The notes beneath the pieces were generated by a model that ran no database searches, was not told the origin of the DNA, and saw nothing but the letters and a program-made list of their open reading frames with translations. Below, piece by piece: positions 22,791 through 36,200 of a stretch of 64,000 nt of DNA. Source of the stretch: Viola odorata (lineage: Eukaryota; Streptophyta; Magnoliopsida; Malpighiales; Violaceae); contig OY829546.1 in assembly GCA_963691705.1 (NCBI GenBank), positions 10,116,001 to 10,180,000 of the forward strand, written 5' to 3'. Numbering within the stretch: the first letter of the stretch is position 1; every line of letters begins with the position of its first letter. Position numbers and translations under genes: made by a program.

Positions 22791-24463
22791 TAGTATTTTG
22801 CATAAAATATATATATATATATATTCGATTTATTAGCCGGGTATGAGAGTGTATTTTTTTGGGTATTCGAACAAAAAATTAGTATTTTCAGTTTTTTTTA
22901 AAATTAATCTTGTGATTAAAAGAGGCAGAAAGAATACCCGAGTAGTTTGGAACGAATAAAACAAAATTTGTTATCGATTCAAAATTAATTTAATTAACAT
23001 TTCCTTGTCAGCATAATTAAGTTCTAACTTTAATTTGATAAGATTATGGTCATTCATTTCAATTATTTCCCGTTTTTTTTTCTTCTATCGTTGTGCGTAC
23101 GCAGTAAGCTAACGAGCATCTCTCTTCTCCTTTTTCTAAAGAAAATAAAATAAAATTGTGTGTTAGATAAACATTAACACATTTGTATCAATAGATAAAA
23201 ATATACTAGATAAATAGACCCTCCAGACTTAATCCCTCCTATCTGTATAAAATATCATAAAATTACAATCTAAATCTGGATTAAATTACACCGTAGGTTT
23301 CTCTATTACGTTTCCGACACATATAATTCTACTCTCACTTGATGTGTCATCATCTAATTGATGATACAATCCTCTCATTTCCCCCCTACTCTGTCAATCA
23401 GATTATGACATATCAGCAAAAGAGGCCTAAAAGTATCACCGAATTGAGAATAGAGAGACGAAATGTGTTGGGAAGGTAAATAAAAGGACCCAATTTATTA
23501 TTTTTAGATAAATTGCTAGATAGAATGTGTAATTAACTTATATGTTTGATTCATAACAATTTCAAACTTGTTGGTTTTTAACTATTTGATTTTTAATTTT
23601 TAAAGAGAGAAAAAGTGCGAATTGAACCTAAATTCATAGTGACGTGCACACCTAGTTGGCTAATAATAATTAGTTTAAAATCTTATCCTTAATGGGCAAA
23701 GTGACGCTTGAATTTGAGTCTTTTAGGAGTAGATAATCACAGGGTTGCATCATGCATGCATGGTGGCTTTAGGAATCATGCGTTTAACTTCACATTTTCC
23801 ATATATTTGAACATGGACTCTTCTTTCATTTCATTTGGGACATCTAATATGAAATTGACTTACAAGTTAGAACTATACCAATAATTACGTTATCCCGAGA
23901 CTGACTAATCATTTCTTATGCTCTCCCAAGTCTTAATTCACCTAGCAAAATAGTGAATTTGTTACAATTTACCTCGAGTAATTTGACAATTTCATTTCGA
24001 AATAAAATATTATTGATGTAATTATTATTTTTTTCTAGTAAGTTAAATAGTATTAGTAAACTATACAAAAAGTATAGGTGCATCGAAAAAACGAACCTAA
24101 TTTAAAAAAAAGGAGATCGCGAGATTTGCAAATGACTATCAAGCTACGGCCACCAAAAAAAAAAAAAACTATGACATCAATAAAAAATCGAAGTAGATTC
24201 GAATTTCACCTCCGCAGATATAAATGTCAAAGTAAATCCCTTCCTCTCTTATCACTAATTAGTCCAATTTCATTACCTGCTTGTTTTGTTGAATAAAAAA
24301 AGGAAAAAAGAAAACGAGGGAAAAGAGCTGCGCTTATGGGCATATTTATTAAACCGAGTTCATGTAATAAAGCCTATGATTGATTTGCGACCGTAATTAA
24401 GGTCTAACGCAAAACGAAACCTATCCTTTAAACCTTGTCGGCACAGAGAGGAGATATATTTTG

Positions 24464-24497
24464 TGGGCTTACCATGTAACAAAACCGAATAAGCCCA
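24464..24497. promoter_or_regulatory. site II element pair upstream of CBF5
   Basis: TGGGCT at 24464-24469 and its complement AGCCCA at 24492-24497, 160-195 bases before the CBF5 ATG. Together with the telo-box at 24547 this is the usual site II plus telo-box layout of plant ribosome-biogenesis promoters. The elements are seen; regulation is inferred. Confidence 0.6.
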
Positions 24498-24546
24498 ACC
24501 CAATTCAATTTTTATTACCCCATTTCCAAACTCACTGTCGTCCCCA

Positions 24547-24555
24547 AAACCCTAA
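24547..24555 (+). promoter_or_regulatory. telo-box of CBF5
   Basis: AAACCCTAA, a perfect telo-box about 105 bases upstream of the CBF5 start, probably near the transcript start. Telo-boxes accompany translation and ribosome-biogenesis genes in plants. Confidence 0.65.
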
Positions 24556-24657
24556 CCAAAAACCCTTTATTTTGTTTCTTTTCCTTCTTCCTCCATTCGC
24601 CTCCTAAAACAGAACACACCAGCAGCAGCGCCAAACCGCCAATCTCACTCACCCACC

Positions 24658-26421
24658 ATGACTGAGCTTGATGTTTCCCGCTCAGAGAAGAAAGCCCACA
24701 AGGAAAAGACTAAAAATGACGAAAACTCCAGTACAGATTTCATGATCAAGCCCCAAAACTTCACCCCTACCTTAGACACTTCCCAATGGCCAATCCTCTT
24801 GAAGAACTACGACCGCCTCAATGTCCGCACCGGCCACTACACCCCTCTCCCCACCGGTTTCTCCCCACTCAAGCGCCCTCTCGCCGAGTACATTCGTTAC
24901 GGTGTCATGAATCTTGACAAGCCGGCCAACCCTTCTTCTCATGAGGTTGTTGCTTGGATTAAGCGGATTCTGCGAGTGGAGAAGACTGGTCATAGCGGCA
25001 CTTTGGATCCTAAAGTTACAGGTAATTTGATCGTTTGCATTGATAGAGCTACTCGCCTTGTTAAATCTCAACAAGGTGCAGGGAAAGAGTATGTCTGTAT
25101 TGCTAGGTTGCATGGTAAAGTAGATGGTGTTGCTAAAGTGGCTAGAGCTCTTGAGACTCTAACTGGGGCTGTTTTTCAGAGGCCGCCATTGATCTCCGCT
25201 GTTAAAAGACAGCTTAGGATTAGGACTATTTATGAGAGTAAGCTGTTGGAGTTTGACCCAGATAGACATTTGGTTGTCTTTTGGATTTCTTGTGAGGCTG
25301 GGACTTATGTCAGGACCATGTGTGTGCATTTGGGGCTGGTTCTTGGAGTCGGTGCGCATATGCAGGAGTTGAGGAGGGTGCGGTCTGGGATCTTAGGGGA
25401 GAATGATAACATGGTTACTATGCACGATGTGATGGATGCCCAATGGGTTTATGATAACTACAGGGATGAGAGTTACTTAAGGAGGGTGATTATGCCTCTC
25501 GAGGTGATCTTGACTAGCTATAAGAGGTTGGTCGTCAAGGATTCTGCTGTCAATGCTATTTGTTATGGCGCAAAGTTGATGATTCCGGGATTGTTGAGGT
25601 TTGAGAATGACATTGAAGTGGGGGAGGAAGTTGTGCTGATGACTACAAAGGGAGAGGCGATAGCTTTAGGCATTGCGGAGATGACTACTGCTGTAATTGC
25701 CACATGTGACCATGGCACTGTGGCAAAGATTAAGAGGGTTGTGATGGACAGGGATACTTACCCAAGAAAGTGGGGATTGGGTCCCAGGGCTGCTATGAAG
25801 AAGAGATTGATTACAGAAGGGAAACTGGATAAGCATGGGAAGCCAAACGAGAATACCCCTAAAGAGTGGCTGAGGAACATAGTTTTGCCCACAGGAGGAG
25901 ATGCTGTAGTTGCTAGCCAAGCTGCGGCGCCTGAACCAACTATGGCAGTAAAAGAAACTGTTGTAAAGAATGTGGTGACTGGTGAAACAGAGAAGGAAAA
26001 GAGGAAAAAGAAAAAGAGCAAAGATGATGAAGATGGAGACGGTCGCAAGCGCAAATTGGGTGAAAGCGGTGATAGCCCTGATGCTCACGTCCCTGCTAAG
26101 AAAGCTAAACTTGAGGAAGTCGAAAGGGAGGATACTGTAGATGAGAAGAAAGAGAAGAAAAAGAAGAAGAAGAGCAAGGAGGAAGAGGCAGAGACTGTAG
26201 AGGAGAAAGAGGGTGAGAAATCAAAGAAAAAGGAACGGAAGGGGAAGGCTGAAGCTGGTTCACCTGATACAGAGAAGTCCGAGAAGAAGAAAAAGAAGAA
26301 AGAAAAAGAGGCTGAAGGAGCTGCTAGCATTGGCAACGGCACAGATGATGGTGAGGCTGATAGAAGTAGTAAGAAAAAGGAGAAGAAGAAGAAGAAAAAA
26401 GACAAACAAGCAGATGAGTAG
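24658..26421 (+). CDS. CBF5: H/ACA snoRNP pseudouridine synthase (dyskerin/CBF5)
   Basis: Intronless gene for 587 aa, the catalytic subunit of H/ACA snoRNPs, which isomerises uridine to pseudouridine in rRNA and snRNA. It acts in nucleolus and Cajal bodies with NOP10, NHP2 and GAR1. The dyskerin N-terminal segment (about 35-85) contains [20 protein letters not shown]. The TruB domain follows (about 85-275), with the catalytic aspartate D117 in [32 protein letters not shown] and [15 protein letters not shown] are further family motifs. The PUA domain (about 286-360) runs from [20 protein letters not shown]. Beyond residue about 440 the tail is a long KKE/KKK low-complexity stretch typical of nucleolar proteins. 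Arabidopsis CBF5 is also intronless, as I recall. The promoter carries a telo-box and two site II motifs. Confidence 0.97.
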   Translation: MTELDVSRSEKKAHKEKTKNDENSSTDFMIKPQNFTPTLDTSQWPILLKNYDRLNVRTGHYTPLPTGFSPLKRPLAEYIRYGVMNLDKPANPSSHEVVAWIKRILRVEKTGHSGTLDPKVTGNLIVCIDRATRLVKSQQGAGKEYVCIARLHGKVDGVAKVARALETLTGAVFQRPPLISAVKRQLRIRTIYESKLLEFDPDRHLVVFWISCEAGTYVRTMCVHLGLVLGVGAHMQELRRVRSGILGENDNMVTMHDVMDAQWVYDNYRDESYLRRVIMPLEVILTSYKRLVVKDSAVNAICYGAKLMIPGLLRFENDIEVGEEVVLMTTKGEAIALGIAEMTTAVIATCDHGTVAKIKRVVMDRDTYPRKWGLGPRAAMKKRLITEGKLDKHGKPNENTPKEWLRNIVLPTGGDAVVASQAAAPEPTMAVKETVVKNVVTGETEKEKRKKKKSKDDEDGDGRKRKLGESGDSPDAHVPAKKAKLEEVEREDTVDEKKEKKKKKKSKEEEAETVEEKEGEKSKKKERKGKAEAGSPDTEKSEKKKKKKEKEAEGAASIGNGTDDGEADRSSKKKEKKKKKKDKQADE

Positions 26422-28020
26422 ACAACGAAGGTGAGGGTACTTTCCTTTAAGGTGATAGATCTTAGTTCTGTTGCTATGTGAGCTTTATGTCAGCTGCATA
26501 CTATTTGGTATCCTTGTATCCTTGTAATTGGGTTGGCTTGTAGAATGGTTTCTTTGGCTACTAGAATTTTGCTATAGTCTCCCAACATTAGTTTAGTTTT
26601 TCCTTTTGGATTTTGTGATCGTTTTTTTTTTACTTATGAAATTCCACCATGGTGGTTTTTCACAAGAAATTTAGTGGCATCCTTTGTTTCTTTCTCATAT
26701 CGTGTATGATGGGTTTTGGTCTGGCTTCAGGTTTTGTAGATGTTGTTAGCCTATGATCCAACATGGGGATTTATGAAGGTGGTTATTTCTTGGTTTGAAG
26801 AGATTTATTCACCTGCCGCCACCTAAATACAAATTTACCCAATTTTATTGTTTGGACTATATAGAATAATTAAATTACTATAATAATATTTAACTTAAAA
26901 ATAACTAATTAATTAATGTACTCTTTTAATCATTAATAAATTTACCGTGAGAAATATTTGTATTTGTGATAATTAAATGATGTTTTAGATATATTGTTAA
27001 TTAATATAATCACATTGGTTAAGTATATTTAAATTTTCTATGGTTTTGTAGCCATATTAGAGAACCCAAAAGACAAATAAATGGTCTTTTTCTTTTTCTT
27101 TTTTACAAATAAATCGACAATAGTGCTCTTGATTTGCCACCAGATTTCCTTATCGTTTCAAGGCTTACTATTTATTAAGTAAAACATAAAAATGGTTTTT
27201 TATGAAATAATTAATCATCTTATAGAGAAAATAAATTCAAAATAATTTTGATGAATTATATTATAAACGTATATTACCTTTTTTTATCCACTCTATCTAC
27301 GTATGAAAGTTATCTAATCAAATTTGCAATTACTAATTGACAGATATTGAGGTGTGGTCCGCCAGGAATGAACAAGGCTATGGCTGCCCATCTTAATTGA
27401 TGCATTAGGTTATACTCCCTCCGGTTCTAAACAAACGTCGTTTTAAAATTTGTTTTTACTTGTATTTTTAGTGTTAAACCTACTGAATATTGAGATGCGA
27501 GGAATTTGAATTCTAAATGTGTTCCAGAGGGAGTACATCCAATCTGCAATTTGAATTCTAAATGTATTCATCTGCCCTTTCTTGTGTTTGATGTGATGAT
27601 CATAAGAAAGAATAAATTATTAAATAAACCCAGCACGCAATTGATTTATATTTTGAAAATTAAAAGTGAGTTCATATTTGTTGATTTACACTAATGAATG
27701 GGAGTGGACAAACATAGAGTTACACCTGTACTTAATTATTTCTCAAGAGGTACTTTCATTGATTAGTGTGGCTATTTCATTGATTAAGTTTAACTGATTG
27801 TGGATTACCAACAGTAATAGTTTCATGTTTTATTTCATAAACTTCATAGAAAAATGGAGAATTTCCATATAAAAGTAGTAAAGTTTCTGTACATCACATC
27901 CTACATGCCATGTTCCATCACATCAAAACCACCTCAAAGAAAGACAACACAGAGACATTATAATACAAATGTTTTTTACGTCTCTACAACAGGTTGCTTG
28001 CAGGTGAAGGAAAAGCAATC
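26422..28020. other. intergenic between convergent CBF5 and NUFIP
   Basis: Contains both 3' UTRs and, between about 26820 and 27400, A+T-rich sequence with no gene. A small MITE sits at 27415-27533. Directly after it the block aatttgaattctaaatgt, which lies inside the MITE's right end, recurs at about 27548-27565. Confidence 0.6.
27415..27533. mobile_element. MITE remnant with ctccctc ends
   Basis: 119 bp starting ctccctccggttct and ending gttccagagggag, flanked by TA on both sides (27413-27414 and 27534-27535). The inverted arms match over about 14 bp with a few mismatches. It is Stowaway-like but more diverged than the copy at 22663. No coding capacity. Confidence 0.7.
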
Positions 28021-31000
28021 TTAGTCCACAATTTCACCCTCTTCTTGAGTTCTATAACCTTCCCCATCATTACTGTTGTTTCCCGTAGTGAAACAAGTGC
28101 CTTGTTCCGGTAGAACAGTATTTTCATTGGCCTTGCCATCATCTTCACTAGAGTTGTCATCATCATCGTTGTCCTCACCACTGTCTAGCACGGACTTACC
28201 TCCCACCAACTTCTGGCACCCATCTTCTTCGTATACTACCAAAGGAAATTCCAAAGGCTTTTTGGGCCAATCCTTGAAGAAAGAGTTCATTACCATGAAC
28301 CTAAGAACCTGTAACAAGTGGCGGTTATCTTTCCTTACATCTGCACTCAGAAGCTGCTGCAGAAGAGTTGGCTTCCTTTTGATGTTGGCAGAAGTATGAG
28401 TTGGCTTCGTATTGATGTCGGCAGGAATATTTCTTGAATTCTTGTCTTTCTTCTTTCCTCTTTTACCATGTCTATTGTGTTTTTTTCCTTTCTTAGATAA
28501 TGATCCTCCATTGCCCTTCCCTTTAAGTAAATCTTTCGTTGAATCCGAAAGATATTGCTCTGGTATTTCTGCAACTTCACAACCCAACTCGGCCTGCTTT
28601 GCCACAACCTCTTTGAGTTGCTGTACAAGAGTTCCAACAAATTACAATAAGTTGAAGTACAATTTAGAATTCAGATTTCATTCAGTAACCCAATAGCTAG
28701 ACATCAATTTTAATCATCCAGTTACCAATCCTTTATCCTTAACAATACAAGATTTCTATTTGAAGAAGAATCAAATATTATTGATAAGCATATTTAGCAA
28801 ACTGGCCTTATCCATCGTGCATCATTTCAGAACTATAGACAAACTTACTCTCTTTTGGACAGGATTAAAGGCTTAACAAGTGCTTTTTAGTTTTGAATCT
28901 TCAAGTCCAAAGAATTAAACGGCAGTTTGTATGCTGTCCAAACTTACAACTATAGGGGTTGAAAGTTAGGAGCCCTTATTGTCATTCACCTGTTCTAAGA
29001 GCCCAAGTAAGCATTCACCTCTCTGATTTGACTCTTTAAACATATTGAACACCTTATTTTCTTGATTGATGCCTCTAGGATCAAACCTCATTCCTCACTT
29101 TGGCACCAAACAAAAGTAAAATATGCTCCATAAGCCCTAGGGTTAAGATGTTATGCAGAGTTCTATTATAACAAAGACTATTTGCACAAGGTCATAACTT
29201 AAAGATAAAAAATTTCAGCCAAGGGAAAAAAAACTTGGGATAAATGAAAACATGGTTGGCCATCTATGCTCCTAACCACGTTCTTGGTTAGAACAGGAAA
29301 GAAAGGTCTGATACACAGGTTTTATCCACTGACCACATGTGCTGCACAATGAGGAGAAAGAGAGATGCATACCTCACGGAGTAGTTTGGCCTCTCTATCA
29401 ATAACCTCAGAACTTTTTGCCTCCCGAGCCCGCTTCTGCAAGCAGCCAAGTCAATCATCATCTCAACCACAGGAATAAAATGTGAAAGAGAGTTTGGCAT
29501 AAATTCATGCCTGCTCTATGTTGGAATTTGATGGATAGTTCGTCCTACGTGCATCACACCACCGTTTGATTTCTTGTTCCGTATAGATAAAAGGAAGACG
29601 CCTTCTAATTTATGGGACAAAAAAGGAAACAAAGTCAGGGGGGAAACAAAGAAAGGTTGTCTGAAACATCAGTGGTAAGTTGGACAAGGCATACATAACT
29701 TAAAAGACCAGTGTCCTATTTCAACTCTCCCTCTCCTGGGACAGTGTTCACTTCAGCCTCAATAACCAATCACTTCTGTTTTTTGGCAAACAACTTCATG
29801 AACTTAATAATAATTGAACCCAACAATTTCATAAACTAGCATACAACTGGATACAGGGCAGTGGACAGATACTTGGATGATAGTAAACGGATGTGATCAA
29901 CTTTTAGAAGTTTGAACTGATATCAGTGAAGTGAAGAATAAGCACAGTTACAATTGAAAAATACTATGCCAATTGCAAAAAACACAGAAAGAGCACTTTA
30001 GGAACATCAATCTTTCTTCTGAAACAACTTCATGCATTTGCCACCAAACAACATTAAGTAAATTAAAAAAAATCCCCTGAATTGATATGTAAGTATTATA
30101 TTATTTAAGGGAGGGAACAAAAAGAAATTACCTTTTCTTTTCCACAGCTTGGCTCACAGGATTAATGCAGCCATTTTTTCCAGCCCTCTCATTGCCACGA
30201 CCTATTTGTTTTCCAGGGAAAGAAAGATTCAAAGTAAAATTGATCAACACTGACACATACCACGAGGTACTTGAAGAAAAAAGTAAAACTACAAACCTTT
30301 TCCCTTGCATTCATTAGGAAACCCAAACTTTCTCTTCCCATTGTCCGTATGATGGAACTGAAGCTTTTGATGTCTGCACAGAAGTGAGTTAACATCACCA
30401 TAAGCAACTGGACCAGATCATCTAGAGGTAAAATGGAAGCAAAAAACATAATAAAAGTACACACCCTGACTGAGATCCCCCTTGGTTAAAATCCTTTCTA
30501 AAGTTTTTGCGGGAGTTGCTTTTCCAATTGGAATTTAGACTGCTACCCTGTCCATTTTCCTGCAACATGCATAAGACTTGAATCAACCAGGACTTACAGC
30601 AACAAGCAAATGGTTGGGGATGCACAGACACAATTTGGAGAATGAAAAAAATAACAAACAAGGAAAATCAGTTTAGAGCAAGTATAAAGTTCTAAGACAA
30701 GCCAACACCGAAACAATAAAATTATGATATCCACCTCACTGCGATTCTATTGTAGAATGTCAAACCATCTTGTGAGGGGAAACTACTTACAGGGCTTATG
30801 CATTTAACAAAAACATCAGAGTAAAAACAAAGATAGGATCAGCGATCTTCCATTGAACAAAATTACCTAGTAAGAAAATCTGGCCCCATTAGCTGAGTAA
30901 GCAGAGACTAATATGAAATAAATTGCGATAGCAGATTTCTACATAAGTAGCTAGGAAACAAGTCTGCACTACTTTTAAGTGATACCAGCATGCCTAACGT

Positions 31001-31870
31001 AACAAAGCAAACCACAGTTAGAGATAGTAAAGTTAACCAATGGCTTTAATCATAAATGAAAACAGCTACCTGCCACCTATTCAAACCACATGGTTGTGAG
31101 TTCTGAGCTTGCTGCATTCCAGAGGAGTTGGCCTCAACTTGTTGGGTTGGAACAGGCAATGGCTGCGACGCATTTGCACCCATTGTAGGCATGGGAAAGT
31201 TGTGCTGATTTGGTCGAACTTGTTGGCCAACACCGGAAAGTGAATTCGCGAAAAAGTTGGGATTTTGATGCCCTCCCATTGGATGAGTACCAGGAGGCAC
31301 ATTAAAGGAAGCAGCTTGAGGAAAATTTGGCAATTGTACAGGCCCAGCAGGGTTCATACTCTGCACTGGATTTTGAAAATTCGGGTAACCCATATTTTGA
31401 TTGGGCCAATTAGGAGCAAACATTTGACCTTGCTGTTGAGGTTGGTTGAGCAGCATCCCTAAAGCATTCAAGTTGTTGATTTGATTTTGAGCAGACAGAG
31501 CCATTTGCAGCACACCCAGAAGGTTAGCATTGGCATTCACATAATTTCCAGGCTCCTGCTGCTGTTGGTTCAGAAAAGGAAGGATATTCTGCATCTGTTG
31601 TCCATTATTAGTTGAAAAAACACTGGGGTTGTTGAAAGGAACTGGGAATTGTGGATTGATTATGCCCATTTGTGGTTGGATTTGCATAGAATTCTGCCCG
31701 CGGAAAACCTGATGGAATTACAAGGGAAAGAATGAGATTAAAGAGAGTGAACTCGTGGAGTGTGTGCCAGAGATACAGAGTGGAAGGAGAAGTACCTGCG
31801 GCGGTTGTGGATTAGCCGGAGGAGTGTTGTTGGCATCGGGTCGAAGATACGGATTGAATACAGGCTGCAT
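28021..31870 (-). CDS. NUFIP: NUFIP-type box C/D snoRNP assembly factor
   Basis: Plant homologue of NUFIP1/yeast Rsa1, which bridges the R2TP chaperone to box C/D snoRNP core proteins during assembly. Eight exons: 31796-31870, 31070-31708, 30465-30559, 30297-30373, 30132-30201, 29511-29604, 29373-29435, 28021-28620. They join in phase to 570 aa. The N-terminal half (MQPVFNPYLRPD onward) is Gln/Asn/Pro-rich and disordered. The family signature lies in exons 5-7: RLPFIYTEQEIKRWCDARR, then NYPSNSNIEQ and KRAREAKSSEV. Basic stretches follow, and the C-terminal tail has an acidic run (DNDDDDNSSEDDG). The intron after exon 6 starts with GC rather than GT (cag|gcatga); no GT nearby keeps the frame. 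The start is the first ATG upstream of the conserved region and is preceded by a telo-box. Confidence 0.88.
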
Positions 31871-33297
31871 CGCTTTGAATATGATGAAGATAACCCAGAA
31901 TTGCAGAGTTGGGCTCAGAGGGTCGAAGGAGTAGGGTTTAAGACTTTTTAGGGTTTAACTTTTAAGAAGAAGCTCCTGTCGTGGCTCTGCGCGCTGCTGC
32001 TTCGAGGACGGCGTTTTTTTTAAATAGACTTTTATTTGTTTCTTTTTCCTTTCTTAATCATAAAAAATACTCCGACAGAAAACAATCAAATAGAAATACA
32101 TCCCTAAATGTCTCGTAAAGAATGAAATTTGCACAAATCTCTCGATTGATAATGGTGAATGAAGTAACGAAGAAGATGGATTTCGAGAAGTAATTTTGAA
32201 AAAAATAATCAGCCCTCCTTATCAAGATTAATAAATCGAAAACAAAATCAAATTGTAATTAAGATTCAAGAAGACCTTGATCGATCTTGGTTCTTCAATT
32301 TACATTGTATTGGGTAAAGAATTAACATAATAGAATTATTTGTGGATGCGATTTCATACTGGGAGACTTTTTTTCGTTTCTTTATTACTACTATTAGTCT
32401 ATTATCATTATAAATAAATACTAGTCATCATATAAAGAATAAATAAATTGAGAAATTATTATTTGGGAAGCAGTTTTTGCCACTAAATAAATAATAAAAA
32501 TTATTATTTTAAAAAGATACTCCGTATTATATTTTTTTTTAATCCAATACAGAGTATCTTTTTTGAGAATTAATTCAACAAAATAATCAGTAGGATCATT
32601 TCAGTAAATTTTTATTAGTATTTTGTTTGTTAAACTAAATAAAAATCTCTATAGTTTATAAAATGTTCTACGCAATTATTATAGTCTAAAAATTTGCAAT
32701 ATAAACCCTATAGTTCTATAAAATTTATAATCTTAACATTTTTAGTGGTTAACAAAATCAAAATAAATGGTAAAATAATTCAAAATTTTATGCAAATTTG
32801 AAGAAAAATATAACAAATGAGGTAAATTGAAAACAGAATAAATTAAAAAACAACATTGTAAATAAATTTTTTTGTTTCATTCTATTAAATTCTACACATT
32901 TTTTAGACAAATTTTTATATTTTTTTATAACATTTTACTATTTTTTTAGATTTTTTAAAAATATTTAAAAAGTTAAAATTATAACTTTTAAAAAATAACA
33001 AAATTATATTGCACCTTTTTTTTAACTATAATTTTTTTTTTTAAATGAAGTTTACCTATCTTCTTTTTTCGGTACAATTATTAGCGTCTCCATTTAAGGC
33101 TTAACCATTAAATTAGAAGGAAAAACCATGAGGAAATCCACGAGCAGAGGTTCAAAAAACACAGAGCCAAAGCACAAGCTGAATAAGTGGGAAGTGGAAG
33201 CCCTAATTTACACTGCGGAAAACAGAAACCCTTTTGGCTTTTGGTTCTCAGTCTTCAGACTCTTCACTTTTACCGGCTCACACACACACAAACAAAC
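31871..33297. other. intergenic between divergent NUFIP and ARP7
   Basis: Shared upstream region of two divergent genes. NUFIP's leader occupies the left end, with a telo-box at 31948. The centre (about 32350-33060) is extremely A+T-rich, with long A and T runs. A short inverted pair (atactccgtatt at 32517 and its near-complement aatacagagtat near 32550) may be a mini-hairpin or a TE scrap. ARP7's 5' UTR is at the right end. Confidence 0.55.
31948..31956 (-). promoter_or_regulatory. telo-box of NUFIP
   Basis: AAACCCTAA on the minus strand (ttagggttt on plus), 78-86 bases upstream of the NUFIP ATG. A second, partial copy (tagggttta) lies at 31932-31940. This is the same element as in the CBF5 promoter. 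Confidence 0.6.
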
Positions 33298-36200
33298 ATG
33301 GAGGCCATAGTGATAGACGCTGGATCCAAGTTCCTCAAAGCTGGAACTGCAGTCCCTGATCAAGCTCCAGATATGGTAACATTCCCCTTCAAAAAAGTTC
33401 CAGTCTTTACTCTAATTTCTGTTGCTAATTGCATAGATAACCTACTTTCTATGGTGTTCTACTTATTGCAATTTAGGGTTTTTGGGTTTTCGAAGTTTTT
33501 GACGTTTTAATTAAATAATTCTGGGTATTTGCTTGTGAATAGATAATTCCTACCCAAATGAAACGCATGGTTGAGGAGGGATCATATTCGGGTGATAATA
33601 ACGATACGAATAGTTCATTGTTTGATGATGTCGATGTTGATCCTGTGGCTCGTGGTTTTATAAGAGATTGGGATGCAATGGAGGACCTGTTGCATTATGT
33701 TTTGTACACTGGCCTTGGTTGGGATGAAGGGAACGAAGGACAAGTTTTATTCACCGACCCACTTTGCACTCCAAAGGTTTAGTTGATAGTGAATTGAATA
33801 TTTTGAAACTCTGCAGTGCCTTTGCTTTCTTTATTGTCAAAATAATGGACTTACTGTTTTTGTTTTTGTTTCCATAGGCACTTAGAGAGCAATTGGTGCA
33901 ATTGATGTTCGAGACATTTAATGTGTCTGGATTTTATGCATCAGAGCAAGCGGTGTTATCGCTTTATGCAGTTGGACGTATTTCTGGTTGCACCGTTGAT
34001 ATTGGTCATGGAAAAATAGGTATGAAAGCTTTCAAAGACATAATCTTGTGGTTGTTCTACAGCTTATGTTGTTTGGCCTTTGTACAGGATCTCGTACTAC
34101 ATTATAATTTTACATCTTTTTTACTAAATTTGATATTTGTCTGTTTGTTTTAAAATATACTACTGAAATATTTAGCTTCATGATTGCTAGATTCAATTGA
34201 CTGCTTAAGCACAAAATGTAATAATGCTTCTTGTGTTGCCAGATATTGCACCAGTAATTGAAGGCGCTGTGCAGCACATTGCCTCAAGAAGATTCGAAAT
34301 TGGTGGTATTGACTTGACGAAGTTACTTGCACAAGAACTGGGAAAATCTAATCCCATGATAAATCTCAATATCTCTGATCTTGAGTTGCTAAAAGTAAGA
34401 TACTCTTCTTGTGCTGAAGATGAGCTTGCCTACAAGAAGTCCCAACAGTCAAATGAAATAGAAGAGCACATACTTCCTGATGGACAGGTTTGTTACCTTT
34501 TTCTCCTTGTTTGCCAATATTGAAGTTGGTTGTTAGAACAGAATGGCAAGATATATTGGTGCAATGATGTTATTATTATACAGTTATATATGAGAATTTG
34601 TTGTGATTTAGTTCTAATGTGGGTGAAGTTGTCTCTAGGTTGAATACTATAATGCGTGTAATAATATATCCAGTTTACTCACAGATGTTAATTTGGTATC
34701 AGGGCATTTGTTTAAAGTGATTTTCATTGCCGTGCCAGGTTATAAGAATTGGAAGAGAAAAATATACCATTGGTGAGGCGTTATTCCAACCTTCTATATT
34801 GGGTTTAGAGGCGCACGGAATTGTTGAGCAGCTTGTCCATAGTATATCTACAGTCTCTTCTGAGAATCACCGGCAACTTCTAGAAAATACTGTCCTTTGT
34901 GGTGGCATAACTTCGATGCCTGGTGCGTCTTTTATTCTTCAATTTTACTGCATAAGATACACTGTTTGAACATTGCCTATTTTCTGGAACTTTCTGCTCC
35001 TGATATGTCATAATCAAGTCAACAAGTGTATTCAAGAGGGTTCATACTCTTATATAATGAAATGTCTCCTTAAAAAGGGACATTTTTTATGATTTTGCTG
35101 CCAAGCATATGCTTTCTTCAGCACGATTCTCTTACGAAAACCATGTAAAACTATTGTGGTTCAACTTCTATTCTAGATTTAGTATTCTTGAAGATTTGTG
35201 GATAAGTATATCATGTATCAATCTAGTTCTCAAGAAAGCATCTTGCTCTATGGTTTTGTAGTCATTTTAGGTGGCAGGCAACAATGCCTGCCAGTGATGA
35301 ATACTCTTGGGTCTAATTTTCTAAAATAACTGATCATAGAGGTTCCAAATCAAACTTAAGTTAAATTCCATCAGTTGTATTCCCGAAGGGGGAAATCCAT
35401 CGTGTCTTGGTCAAATCTTTTCTGCAGCTGTAACACTTTCTTTGTAATTTCTTGTTACATTACTCATTTTGCACACATATGACCTTTCGTATTACTACAA
35501 ATTTGGTTTCCTTGTTCTTTTTGGTTGAACATAATGTTTTCGAGGTGCATGTGCCATGATCTCTTGTGCAATATTACATGATAACCACTCATTTGAATGC
35601 TTTCTGTCCTCTATCTTAATAGTTATTAGGGTTGACACTGTGGCCTTTGAATTATGTCGATTGGCCCGAATTTAGTTAGTGGAAGATTAAGGGAAATGCT
35701 AGTGTTAATGTCAGGTTTGCGTATTCATGCAAGTGTGCAAACTTGATGCATATGCTAATAATTACAATATTTTTCAATTATAGATGCATGGTTAGGTTGT
35801 TTATTTTAGGCTCTCGGTTATGCATCTAAAAGAGAAGGTAGATGACAAGGAATGGTTTTGCGGAAGCTTTTGCTTCTCTTTGAACTGACAAAAACCTGTG
35901 ATAAATAGATGTTGTTATGATGATTGTGGTTGGCAAAGGGGTCTTTTCTGTTTCTTAACCAGTGCAGATTTGGTTCTTTGGAGCTATTTATTTATTCTCA
36001 TACTTCTGCCTCTGCAGGATTTGAAGATAGGTTTCAGAAAGAAGCTAGCCTGTGTTCATCAGCTGTTCGCCCTTCACTTGTAAAGGTAATTTGGATTTAT
36101 CACAATGTAGATGATCATTAATGTAGAAAGTATTTTTAGAGGCATATTGTTTGGGATACCTCTCATATGCTACCTTCCTGAAAGTGCTTAGTTCTTCTTC

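Larger units (their letters stand above)
22345..24657. other. intergenic, LINE to CBF5
   Basis: 2.3 kb of A+T-rich sequence without a supported gene. It holds a Stowaway-like MITE (22663-22790) and, from about 24450, the CBF5 promoter and 5' UTR. Short open frames such as 24078-24296 have no recognisable product. Confidence 0.6.
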
